This document shows positions 1 to 6,690 of a DNA stretch of 10,114 nucleotides, piece by piece. The notes beneath the pieces were generated by a model. It made no database searches. It was not told the origin of the DNA and saw nothing but the letters and a program-made list of their open reading frames with translations. A program made the translations under genes and the position numbers. Source of the DNA: Clostridium sp. CAG:138 (lineage in GTDB: Bacteria > Bacillota > Clostridia > Christensenellales > CAG-138); contig FR879688.1 of NCBI GenBank assembly GCA_000435055.1, forward strand, positions 11,662 through 21,775, in the 5' to 3' direction. Position 1 is the stretch's first letter, and each line of letters begins with the position of its first letter.

Positions 1-18
1 CTGTTGCCGTCCGCACAT
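1..18 (-). CDS. 5' end of a minus-strand gene running off the left edge; product begins M-C-G-R-Q-Q
   Basis: Only six codons are in the window (ATG at 18-16 on the minus strand). A purine-rich RBS, GGGGGAG, lies eight bases upstream, and an extended -10 element sits just beyond it, so a real gene start is plausible. The opening M-C-G-R matches the invariant N-terminus of SRAP-domain proteins (YedK/HMCES type), in which Cys2 is exposed after Met removal and links covalently to abasic sites in single-stranded DNA. Four residues are thin evidence, and residue 5 in that family is usually aromatic, whereas here it is Gln. The existence of the gene is moderately supported; the family assignment is a guess. 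Confidence 0.4.
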
Positions 19-36
19 TGCGAATTCTCCCCCTAT

Positions 37-64
37 ATAATAACACAGATCCGAGAAAATTTGT
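37..64 (-). promoter_or_regulatory. Extended -10 promoter for the left-edge gene
   Basis: Read on the minus strand, TGT-TATTAT forms an extended -10 (hexamer at 42-37). No good -35 hexamer is present at 16-18 bp; the closest are ATACAA-like. Farther upstream on the same strand there is a run of ten A followed by TTAAAAT (about 70-87), which resembles a UP element. This would give a leader of about 12 bases that contains the RBS. Confidence 0.4.
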
Positions 65-215
65 ATAACTATTTTAATTTTTTTTTTCGCCGTGCGGAAA
101 GATGTGCGGGAAGCGCCTGCAATGCCCCGCAAATATTGAAGAATTGAACATGAATGCGCAAATACCGAAAGAGTGAACCCGTGCCGAATCCGCAGCGCAA
201 AATTAAAATGCAGAC

Positions 216-258
216 AAGAAAAAATGAAGCCGAATCGGCTGATTTCCGTTTCGGCTTC
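216..258 (-). terminator. Intrinsic terminator of pepF
   Basis: Positions 226-234 (GAAGCCGAA) and 250-258 (TTCGGCTTC) form a perfect 9-bp stem with a 15-base loop. On the minus strand the stem is followed by CATTTTTTCTT, a proper U-tract. It lies 36 bases past the pepF stop codon and separates pepF from the left-edge gene. Confidence 0.85.
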
Positions 259-293
259 GGTGTGGGTGTTGAAATTTTTTTGCGGTGCTTTGC

Positions 294-2096
294 TTATTCG
301 GCAAGGGCAGCCATTTCATCGATAAGCTCGTTGAAAAGCTTAAGCGCATCGTTCACGGGCTGTGCCGTGGTCATATCAACGCCCGCAATCTTCAGGACGG
401 AGATGGGATCCATGCTGCTTCCCGCGCTGAGGAACTTGATGTAATCTTCAACGGCGGGTTTGCCTTCGGTCAGAATGCGGTTCGCAATTGCAACCGCAGC
501 GGAGAAACCGGTTGCATACTGGAACACATAGAAGTTGTAGAAGAAATGCGGGATCCTTGCCCACTCAACGGAAATGAGCCTATCAACGGTCATTCCGTCA
601 CCGAAATACTTCTTGTTAAGCTCATAATATGCATCACACATCATGTCGGCAGTGAGAGTTTCGCCCTTTTCGGCATGTTCGTTCATCCAAAGCTCGAACT
701 CCGCAAACATCGTCTGACGGTACACTGTTCCGCGGAACTGTTCAAGGAAGTGGTTGATAAGGTATGCACGTTCTTTTTTGTCGGTCGTGTTTGCAAGCAG
801 ATGCTTAACGAGCAGAACCTCGTTGCAGGTGGAAGCGACTTCCGCAACAAAGATGACATAGTTCGCATATGCCGTGGGCTGATTCTTCATCGAATAATAG
901 GTGTGAAGGGAGTGGCCCATTTCGTGCGCAATGGTGAACATGCTGTCGAGGGTATCCTTTTGGTTCAAAAGAACATAGGGATGAGGATCGCCGCCGGCAG
1001 AGTATGCGCCGCCGCGCTTGCCCTCGTTTTCGTATACATCGATCCAGCGGTTGTTGAAGCCTTCGGTCAGAACCTTGATATAATCCTCTCCGAGGGGCTG
1101 CAAAGCTTCGATGATGATTTCCTTTGCTTTTTCGTAAGGAATCTCCTTGTCGGCATCGCTGATGATCGGGGTGTAGAGATCGTACATATGAAGCTCTTCC
1201 GTACCGGTGAGCTTTTTGCGCAAAGCAATGTATTTGTGGAGATACTCAAGGTTTGCGTTCACTGCATCGATAAGGTTGCGGTAAACGGAAACGGGAACTT
1301 CCGTTTCGGCAAGTGCTGCTTCAAGCGTGCTGTTGTACCTGCGTGCCTTTGCATAGAAGATGAGCTGCTTTATCTGCCCGTCGAGGAACGCCGCGGAAGT
1401 GTTCTTGAAGCTTTCGAATGTGCCGTGCAGGGATTCGAATGCAGCCTTGCGGACGTTCCGGTCGGGATTTTCAAGCAGGGGAACGTATGAACCCTGTGTA
1501 ACTTTCAGCTCGTTGCCGTCGGCATCGTAAATGCTCGGGAAACGGATGTCCGCATTGCGGAACGCCGATGCGATTTCTTCGGGTGCATTTGCCATTTCTC
1601 CTGCGGCAGCAAGCAGCTTTTCTTCGGCATCGGAAAGAATATGGTCTTTCTTGCTGCGGATTTTTGCAAGTTTACGCTCATAGAGTCTAAGCTCGGGCTT
1701 TTCGTTCATGAAAGCAGCGAGCTTCTCATCGGGAATTGCAAGAATTTCGGGAGTGTCGAAACTTGATGCGCCCGCAATATTGATGTAGACGCTCATGAAC
1801 CTGCCCTTAAGACCGTTATAGTAGCTGTTGCCGGTGTCTTCATCGGATTTTCGCATGATGTATTCTGCAACGCGGGTGATTTTAACATCAAGCTCATCGC
1901 AGAAGGTGAGATAGCTGTAAAGCATGTCTGCGCTTTCCGCAAGCCGGCCGCGGAAAGCTTCGATTTTTTCGGGGAATGTGCGGCATTCGTCAAGTGCCTT
2001 TTCCCAAAGTTCATCGGTCGCAAAAATATCTTCGAGTGCCCAGGTGTACTGCTTCTCGACTTCGCTTCTTTTGGGTATGTTCTTTTGTTTTGCCAT
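294..2096 (-). CDS. pepF: Oligoendopeptidase F, M3-family zinc peptidase (600 aa)
   Basis: PepF is a cytoplasmic zinc metallopeptidase that cleaves short peptides, supporting peptide turnover and nutrition. The start chosen is the ATG at 2096: GGAGG lies seven bases upstream, whereas the longer frame to 2162 has no RBS and runs through the promoter. The catalytic motif H-E-M-G-H is at residues 391-395 (His391 and His395 bind zinc, Glu392 is the base), and Glu419 in V-A-E-V-A-S is the third ligand. The N-terminal half is the helical Oligo_F region, and the conserved aromatic segment W-A-R-I-P-H-F-F-Y-N-F-Y lies near the C-terminus. The length of about 600 residues is typical and both ends look complete. 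It is transcribed alone, from its own promoter to its own terminator, divergently from the next gene. Identification as M3B/PepF is secure; the exact substrate range is not visible. Confidence 0.95.
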   Translation of the reverse strand: MAKQKNIPKRSEVEKQYTWALEDIFATDELWEKALDECRTFPEKIEAFRGRLAESADMLYSYLTFCDELDVKITRVAEYIMRKSDEDTGNSYYNGLKGRFMSVYINIAGASSFDTPEILAIPDEKLAAFMNEKPELRLYERKLAKIRSKKDHILSDAEEKLLAAAGEMANAPEEIASAFRNADIRFPSIYDADGNELKVTQGSYVPLLENPDRNVRKAAFESLHGTFESFKNTSAAFLDGQIKQLIFYAKARRYNSTLEAALAETEVPVSVYRNLIDAVNANLEYLHKYIALRKKLTGTEELHMYDLYTPIISDADKEIPYEKAKEIIIEALQPLGEDYIKVLTEGFNNRWIDVYENEGKRGGAYSAGGDPHPYVLLNQKDTLDSMFTIAHEMGHSLHTYYSMKNQPTAYANYVIFVAEVASTCNEVLLVKHLLANTTDKKERAYLINHFLEQFRGTVYRQTMFAEFELWMNEHAEKGETLTADMMCDAYYELNKKYFGDGMTVDRLISVEWARIPHFFYNFYVFQYATGFSAAVAIANRILTEGKPAVEDYIKFLSAGSSMDPISVLKIAGVDMTTAQPVNDALKLFNELIDEMAALAE

Positions 2097-2109
2097 TTTT
2101 TGACCTCCG

Positions 2110-2126
2110 TTCAGCCGTCGGCTGAA
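2110..2126 (-). promoter_or_regulatory. Hairpin in the pepF leader next to the RBS
   Basis: TTCAGCC (2110-2116) and GGCTGAA (2120-2126) are perfect 7-bp inverted arms around three bases. In the pepF mRNA this hairpin would sit two bases upstream of the GGAGG. It could tune ribosome access, protect the 5' end or serve as a protein-binding palindrome; the sequence does not say which. Confidence 0.45.
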
Positions 2127-2141
2127 AATATTGACAATCGG

Positions 2142-2171
2142 ATTATAACACAAAGGAAGCAATTCCGTAAA
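2142..2171 (-). promoter_or_regulatory. Sigma-A-type promoter of pepF
   Basis: On the minus strand TTTACG (2171-2166), an 18-bp spacer and TATAAT (2147-2142) form a promoter, and the -10 carries an upstream TGn (TGT-TATAAT). The predicted start near 2135 gives a leader of about 39 bases that includes the 2110-2126 hairpin. Confidence 0.6.
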
Positions 2172-2311
2172 GGATATAATCGATACAGTCGGTAAAAAAC
2201 ATCAAAATTTACATAAAAACATGATTTTGCTGCAAATTCTGCCGAAAAATCAGATACAGATTCGTTGCTTTGAAATAAAAGAGAATAATTCGGGCCGCGG
2301 CTAAAAAAAGA

Positions 2312-2340
2312 ATGACTTGCGGGCAGAACTGTGGTATAAT
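2312..2340 (+). promoter_or_regulatory. Extended -10 promoter placing +1 at the start codon of the next gene
   Basis: ATGACT (2312-2317, four of six matches to TTGACA), a 17-bp spacer and TGG-TATAAT (hexamer at 2335-2340) form a strong promoter. Counting seven bases on from the -10 puts transcription start at about 2346-2347, the A of the ATG. No Shine-Dalgarno sequence lies between the promoter and the ATG. Confidence 0.65.
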
Positions 2341-2346
2341 GTTTGC

Positions 2347-3594
2347 ATGAAAAAACATGGCTACAAAAGAAGAGTTCTTTCGAAACGCAGACGTTCACGC
2401 TTCAGTGCGAGCATATGGGCTCCGATACTCAAGCTTGCGGGCTGTATTGCGGGTGTGCTTGCCGCACTCGGAATTTTGACACTTTTGATTATGATAGTAC
2501 TTGAAGGTGTTTTCAAAATTGACACGCCGCTCCGCCCGGACGGTTTCTTTGGCAAGGCTGCACGACTTGTTAAAATCGAACTTCCGCTTATTGAATCGCC
2601 CACGCCGTATATTCCGCCGGAACCGACGCCGACGCCGCATCCGATGGATCTTTTTGTCGGTGAAGACGAGGAAAAAGAAATTGTTTTTCCTGCGGGAATG
2701 TCCTACACATGGCTGAGCGATCCGTACTGTTTCAACGGCGAGATAATCTGTTCCGCCGGAAAGCTTGTGAACGGAAAAGCTTTGATGTGTGCATTGCTGA
2801 AATACAACATTTCAACCGGCAAGGTTTCCGAACTGCCGATAAAAGCGCGGAACGATCACTTGATTTATCCGGTATTTAATGAAAAATACCTTGTCTATTT
2901 CGATGCAAATCAAAAAAACGGCGGGGGAGATATCTGTGCGCTCGATCTTAAAAACAGCAGTGCGGAACCGAAGATTATCAAAAAAGTTTATGTCGGTCAA
3001 CCGGAAATAAAGCTCTGGGATGAATACATTGCATGGACGGAGCGCACGGGCAGCGAACGGGACAAGATATTTGTCTGCCACATTCCGACGGAGGAAACGA
3101 CGGTGGTTCAATACTTCAATTCCTCGGGATACGGTGCAAGCATGCCTTATTTTGAGAACGGCAAGCTTATTTGGGCGGGGGAGGACAGCACACGCGCACG
3201 CTGCTCTTCAATCAATTACATAAGCCTGAATGAAACATCCATCGGGGAGCTTTATCCGGGCGTGTATGTCCATGACCCCGAAACAAACGGAAAGTATTAT
3301 GCGTGGCTTGACGGCCCGCACGGTCCGTCCGCAAAGCTTTACGTGTGGGACGGCAGCGGAACACCCGTTGCCGCAGCGGAAGGCGTTGTTGAATTCGGCA
3401 TCGCGGAGAACTTTGTTGCATACGGCAAAGATGAGGCTGTATGGATATATGTTTTTGAAAACGGGAAGAGCTACAGGCTCACGCCGGAGCGCGAAAATAC
3501 CCAGTTTCTCGGCGTTTCGGGCGGTTATGTGATGTGGATGGATGTGACTTCGCGTGAGCGTGACATAATTAAATACGCTCTGCCGCCGCTGTAA
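2347..3594 (+). CDS. Membrane-anchored protein with about seven propeller-like repeats (415 aa), function unknown
   Basis: I do not recognise a named family. Residues 1-20 are very basic, residues about 28-52 form one hydrophobic membrane segment, and a Pro/Thr linker follows at about 84-100 (P-E-P-T-P-T-P-H-P). The remainder, about 117-412, falls into some seven units of 35-47 residues, each with a pattern like 'Y/F-x-x-G-x-x-I/V-W/Y' followed by a strand and turn; examples start near 119, 169, 214, 256, 303, 346 and 382. This suggests a seven-bladed, TolB/WD-like beta-propeller. By the positive-inside rule the propeller should be outside the membrane. Such domains usually bind partners or polysaccharide; no catalytic motif is seen. 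The ATG at 2347 directly follows a TATAAT and has no RBS, so translation is probably leaderless; the longer frame from 2317 would start inside the promoter. It is 73 bases upstream of radA with no terminator between, so co-transcription is likely. Confidence 0.75.
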   Translation: MKKHGYKRRVLSKRRRSRFSASIWAPILKLAGCIAGVLAALGILTLLIMIVLEGVFKIDTPLRPDGFFGKAARLVKIELPLIESPTPYIPPEPTPTPHPMDLFVGEDEEKEIVFPAGMSYTWLSDPYCFNGEIICSAGKLVNGKALMCALLKYNISTGKVSELPIKARNDHLIYPVFNEKYLVYFDANQKNGGGDICALDLKNSSAEPKIIKKVYVGQPEIKLWDEYIAWTERTGSERDKIFVCHIPTEETTVVQYFNSSGYGASMPYFENGKLIWAGEDSTRARCSSINYISLNETSIGELYPGVYVHDPETNGKYYAWLDGPHGPSAKLYVWDGSGTPVAAAEGVVEFGIAENFVAYGKDEAVWIYVFENGKSYRLTPERENTQFLGVSGGYVMWMDVTSRERDIIKYALPPL

Positions 3595-3667
3595 AACGGC
3601 TGGTCGGCAACTCCCGAAAAATCGCTCAAACACAGCAAATCGGAAAAAGGGCTGCGGAAGATTTTTT

Positions 3668-5026
3668 ATGAAAGAAAAAACAAAGTTTGTCTGCGGTGAG
3701 TGCGGATACGAAACTGTGAAATGGATGGGCTGCTGCCCGATGTGCGGCAGTTGGAACACTCTTGTCGAAGTTTCCGCCGCACCCGAAAAGCGCAGCACAC
3801 ATTCGGCGGGCGGAACGTCCTCCCGCGCGGTGACGCTCGGCTCGGTGAGTGAAAACGATACTGTGCGTGTTACAACGGGCATAGGCGAGTTCGATCGCGT
3901 GCTCGGTGGCGGCGTTGTTGTGGGGTCAACGGTTCTGATAGGCGGCGACCCCGGAATCGGAAAAAGCACACTCATAATGCAGGCGGCGGGAAATCTCAAA
4001 AAAACAGGCGGCGTCATCTATGTTTCCGGAGAGGAATCAAAAGCGCAGCTGAAGCTTCGTGCGGTGCGCTGCGGGGTCGATTCGGAACTGCTCATAATGA
4101 CGGAAACGAGCATGGATGCCGTTGAAAACGAGGTCGATCGCATTAAACCCCGCTTTCTTATTATCGATTCAATTCAAACAATGATGAACCGCGAGCTGAA
4201 CAATGCAGCCGGCAGCGTAACGCAAATCCGCGAGGTAACAACGGCCCTGACGCGCATTGCAAAACAAAACGGCTGTGCAATATTCATAATCGGTCATGTA
4301 ACAAAAGAAGGTGCGCTTGCAGGCCCGCGAATGCTCGAACATATGGTTGACACTGTGCTTTATTTTGAAGGTGACAGGCATGATTCGCTGCGGCTTCTCC
4401 GTGCCGTCAAAAACAGATTCGGTTCAACCAACGAGATCGGAATATTCGAAATGTGCCGCGACGGCATGAAAGAGGTTGAAAATCCGGCCGGGCTGTTTGT
4501 GTCCGGCGGGAACGATATAGGCTGTGCGGTGACGTGCATAATGGAGGGCAACCGCCCGATACTGGTTGAAATTCAATCCCTGCTCAGCACATCGGCGTTC
4601 GCAAACGCACGGCGGATGGCGGCGGGGATGGATACAAACCGCCTGATGCTGCTGCTTGCGGTGCTTGAGCGGCGCGGCGGACTCCGCGTGTCAGATAAGG
4701 ATGTTTACACAAACGCTGTCGGCGGCATCCGCATTGACGACAGGGGTGCGGATCTTGCAATAACGCTTGCCGTTGCGGGTTCGATTTTCGACAGACCGCT
4801 TCCGGAAGGCACGGTCGTGATCGGTGAAATCGGTTTAACGGGGGAAATACGTCCCGTTGACAGGCTGTATAACCGCGTTGCGGAATGTGCGCGGCTCGGA
4901 TACAGGCGTGCAATTGTGCCGTTCATCCCTTCCTTAAAGAATTTTGACGGCATTGAGGTTCATTTTGTGAAGTACCTGCGCGATGCGTTCCTTCTGCTCG
5001 GGGAGGCAGATGCGAACAGCCGGTGA
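3668..5026 (+). CDS. radA: DNA repair ATPase RadA (452 aa)
   Basis: RadA is a RecA-like ATPase with helicase activity that extends recombination intermediates and aids double-strand break repair and branch migration. All the family parts are present in order: an N-terminal zinc finger (Cys9-x2-Cys12 and Cys23-x2-Cys26); a RecA-type core with Walker A G-D-P-G-I-G-K-S-T at 93-101 and Walker B ending in Asp167; the RadA signature K-N-R-F-G at 248-252; and a C-terminal Lon-protease-like domain from about 270, with P-E-G-T-V-V-I-G-E-I-G-L-T-G-E at 379-393 but no protease role expected. The length matches the family. The ATG at 3668 is preceded by a weak GGAAG RBS. In many Firmicutes radA follows clpC or precedes disA; here its neighbours are a propeller protein and a WYL regulator. 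Confidence 0.97.
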   Translation: MKEKTKFVCGECGYETVKWMGCCPMCGSWNTLVEVSAAPEKRSTHSAGGTSSRAVTLGSVSENDTVRVTTGIGEFDRVLGGGVVVGSTVLIGGDPGIGKSTLIMQAAGNLKKTGGVIYVSGEESKAQLKLRAVRCGVDSELLIMTETSMDAVENEVDRIKPRFLIIDSIQTMMNRELNNAAGSVTQIREVTTALTRIAKQNGCAIFIIGHVTKEGALAGPRMLEHMVDTVLYFEGDRHDSLRLLRAVKNRFGSTNEIGIFEMCRDGMKEVENPAGLFVSGGNDIGCAVTCIMEGNRPILVEIQSLLSTSAFANARRMAAGMDTNRLMLLLAVLERRGGLRVSDKDVYTNAVGGIRIDDRGADLAITLAVAGSIFDRPLPEGTVVIGEIGLTGEIRPVDRLYNRVAECARLGYRRAIVPFIPSLKNFDGIEVHFVKYLRDAFLLLGEADANSR

Positions 5027-5105
5027 ACGAGTGCGGCTCGATACCGGAATTGCGTATAACGCGGGTTTTTCCCAATAAACAAAACTATCACTGGAGGGTT
5101 CAAAA

Positions 5106-6089
5106 ATGCTCGGGGACAGAGCAAATATCGTCTGTTTGTACAAAATTCTCGAAAAGTATTCCGATGAAGAACATATCCTTTCCATGAGCGATATAACGGG
5201 TTATTTCATGCAGGACTACGGAATGAAAATCGACAGGCGCGCGGTTTACGGAGCGGCAGACACACTTATTGAACTTGGATATGACATCTCGGTGTATAAA
5301 GAGAACGGCAAAGGCTATTACCTGCGTTCAAGACTGTTTGAACCGTCCGAAGTGCGGCTGATGACGGATGCGGTTTATTCAATGCATTCCATTCCGCAAA
5401 AACAGACGGCGGATCTGCTTGAAAAACTTCAATCCGTTCTCAGCATTCATCAGAGGTTCGGATTTAAACACCTTACATCGGCGGATGCGGACAGAAAAAC
5501 AGATAATCGCTGTGTGTTCTACAATATCGACATTCTCGATGAAGCAATTTCGCGCCAGAGAAGGGTTTCTTTCGATTATTACCAATACGGGTTGGATAAA
5601 CGGCTTGTAAAGCGAAGAAACGAACCCTATGTTGTAAGCCCTTACGGAATGGTTTGCGACAATCAGAACTATTATCTTGTCTGCATAAAGGACGGCAAAG
5701 AGGGTTTGAGCTACTACCGAATTGACCTGATGCAGAATATAGCAATAACCGATAAAAAACTCGCCGTTGCGCGTTCGGCCGTGAACCTTGATTCGGTTCG
5801 CAAGCTTGTATATGCTTTTTCCGGGGAGCCGGAGCAGATTGTTTTAAAATGCAAAAACGAAGCGATCGGCGGAATCATCGACAAGTTCGGTAAAAGTCTG
5901 CGCATTTACAAGCTTGACGACAGGCACTTCATTGCAAAATTTAAAGCTGCACCCCAAGGCGTTATTTATTGGACAATGCAGTATCTTTCCCAAGTTGAAA
6001 TAATCGAACCCGAACATATGCGCCAAAAGGCCATAGAATTCATAAAATCGAACCCTTACGGCATAACGGCCGAATCGGAACGATCCTAA
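5106..6089 (+). CDS. WYL-domain transcriptional regulator (327 aa)
   Basis: This is a DNA-binding regulator with an N-terminal winged helix-turn-helix (about residues 5-75), a WYL domain (about 140-215) and a C-terminal WCX-like extension (about 240-315). WYL domains sense ligands and, in characterised cases such as PafBC and DriD, bind single-stranded DNA and control DNA-damage responses. The tripeptide that names the family is Y-Y-L here (189-191) in N-Y-Y-L-V-C; the downstream Y-Y-R-I-D (203-207) corresponds to the conserved F-R-L-D region. The start at 5106 has GGAGG eight bases upstream. It lies 79 bases after radA with no convincing promoter or terminator between, so it may be the last gene of a propeller-radA-regulator operon. 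Its targets are unknown. Confidence 0.88.
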   Translation: MLGDRANIVCLYKILEKYSDEEHILSMSDITGYFMQDYGMKIDRRAVYGAADTLIELGYDISVYKENGKGYYLRSRLFEPSEVRLMTDAVYSMHSIPQKQTADLLEKLQSVLSIHQRFGFKHLTSADADRKTDNRCVFYNIDILDEAISRQRRVSFDYYQYGLDKRLVKRRNEPYVVSPYGMVCDNQNYYLVCIKDGKEGLSYYRIDLMQNIAITDKKLAVARSAVNLDSVRKLVYAFSGEPEQIVLKCKNEAIGGIIDKFGKSLRIYKLDDRHFIAKFKAAPQGVIYWTMQYLSQVEIIEPEHMRQKAIEFIKSNPYGITAESERS

Positions 6090-6096
6090 ATTGAGC

Positions 6097-6134
6097 CGCC
6101 TGCTTCCGCAGGCAAAATACAGGGGCAGCAGGCG
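6097..6134. other. Alternative hairpins between convergent genes
   Basis: GCCTGC (6098-6103), TTCC and GCAGGC (6108-6113) form a 6-bp tetraloop hairpin. CGCCTGCT (6097-6104) can instead pair over 8 bp with AGCAGGCG (6127-6134). Neither strand has a U-tract after the stem, so this may be a weak or factor-dependent terminator separating the WYL gene from the minus-strand gene at 6169. No other terminator is seen in this 79-base gap. Confidence 0.35.
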
Positions 6135-6168
6135 ATAAACGGAGCGGGGCGTATACGGCAAAAAAGTA

Positions 6169-6393
6169 TCAGTCCTGCTCCTCATCTTCAAATTCCGGTT
6201 CCATAATTCTGTTAAGCATTGCATCGGCAAGCAGTGGATTGCCCTTCAATGCACGCACTGCCTCGCGATCCATAACGCTGTTCGTGCCGAGACAGGCCGT
6301 GCAGCGGTTTCCGCATTCCGGGCAAACGCAGCCGAGGTGTGAATCCTCGGATTGAATCATATATACCCCGCAGTTCTTACAGCTGCATCTCAT
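6169..6393 (-). CDS. Small eight-cysteine zinc-ribbon-like protein (74 aa), function unknown
   Basis: The start is taken at the ATG at 6393, because GGAGG lies eight bases upstream; the in-frame ATGs at 6399 and 6411 lie just after and before that RBS and fit poorly. Eight cysteines are packed into residues 3-34: Cys3, Cys5-x2-Cys8, Cys22, Cys24-x2-Cys27 and Cys31-x2-Cys34. The 5/8 and 24/27 pairs, with C-P-E-C-G, look like a rubredoxin/zinc-ribbon knuckle pair; 31/34 with 3 and 22 could bind a second metal. Residues about 45-62 are probably helical and the tail is strongly acidic (E-P-E-F-E-D-E-E-Q-D). No signal peptide or membrane segment is seen, so it is probably cytoplasmic. It converges on the WYL gene and has its own promoter region. 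Function cannot be assigned; a metal-binding adaptor is only an inference. Confidence 0.72.
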   Translation of the reverse strand: MRCSCKNCGVYMIQSEDSHLGCVCPECGNRCTACLGTNSVMDREAVRALKGNPLLADAMLNRIMEPEFEDEEQD

Positions 6394-6449
6394 AAACATT
6401 TCCTCCGTCAAAATCGTATTTCAAGAGAGCATTTCGAGAGAGTTTCAAT

Positions 6450-6455
6450 ATTATA
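6450..6455 (-). promoter_or_regulatory. Probable -10 element for the eight-cysteine protein gene
   Basis: On the minus strand a perfect TATAAT lies at 6455-6450, giving a leader of about 50 bases to the ATG at 6393. No convincing -35 is found at 16-18 bp and there is no TGn, so this is a weaker call than the other promoters in the window. Confidence 0.4.
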
Positions 6456-6480
6456 CAGACAAACCGCTCAAACAAATTCT

Positions 6481-6513
6481 CTTAAACCGAAAGCTCATTG
6501 CGGGCGGTTTAAG
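6481..6513. repeat. 9-bp inverted repeat in the divergent control region
   Basis: CTTAAACCG (6481-6489) and CGGTTTAAG (6505-6513) are perfect inverted arms around 15 bases. A related half-site, AAACCGCTC, lies at 6461-6469. It sits upstream of both the minus-strand promoter at 6450 and the plus-strand -10 at 6588. No U-tract follows on either strand, so an operator is more likely than a terminator. Confidence 0.55.
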
Positions 6514-6587
6514 CTCCTCATCTGTCAACGGTCGGCATTGATACATATGCGTCGGCCGAAACGGGAATAAAACCATCCGCATAATAT

Positions 6588-6593
6588 TATAAT
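6588..6593 (+). promoter_or_regulatory. Probable -10 element for the NodB-like gene
   Basis: A perfect TATAAT, with no clear -35 at 16-18 bp. Transcription would start near 6600, about 74 bases ahead of the ATG at 6674. Confidence 0.4.
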
Positions 6594-6596
6594 GAA

Positions 6597-6690
6597 ATGA
6601 GTTTTGAAATCAAGCCGAATATGTGCATGACGGCACGAATCCATGTGAAAACGGAGGGGGAATATGTACGAAAATGAAACGCAGACTTAA
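6597..6690 (+). other. Two short overlapping reading frames in the leader of the NodB-like gene
   Basis: Frame A runs ATG 6597 (or 6621/6627) to TGA 6675-6677, 26, 18 or 16 codons; its stop overlaps the start of the main gene as ATGA (6674-6677), the arrangement typical of translational coupling. Frame B is ATG 6664 to TAA 6688-6690, eight codons (M-Y-E-N-E-T-Q-T), and is placed six bases after the GGAGG at 6653-6657, a better fit than the main ATG at 16 bases. Frame A has no visible RBS for any of its ATGs. Either could be a leader peptide, or both could be chance. Confidence 0.3.

Noticed and set aside
285..1490. A 401-codon open frame on the plus strand inside pepF
   Set aside because: It is antisense to the well-supported pepF, has no RBS, and its protein shows no recognisable domain. 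Long antisense frames are a common by-product of the codon use of the real gene.
2175..2180. A plus-strand TATAAT in the pepF upstream region
   Set aside because: No -35 at a proper distance and no gene start nearby; the promoter at 2312-2340 serves the next gene.
3208..4017. A 269-codon open frame on the minus strand across the propeller gene and radA
   Set aside because: It spans the junction of two plausible plus-strand genes, including the RadA zinc finger and Walker A, and has no RBS or promoter.
5051..5070. A possible terminator between radA and the WYL gene (GCGT-ATA-ACGC followed by GGGTTTTT)
   Set aside because: The stem has only 4 bp with a three-base loop, too weak to call, although the T-run is suggestive.
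6623..6673. An earlier GTG start for the NodB-like protein
   Set aside because: It has no RBS, would add a polar N-terminus ahead of the signal segment and overlaps the leader features; ATG 6674 starts right at the basic signal region.
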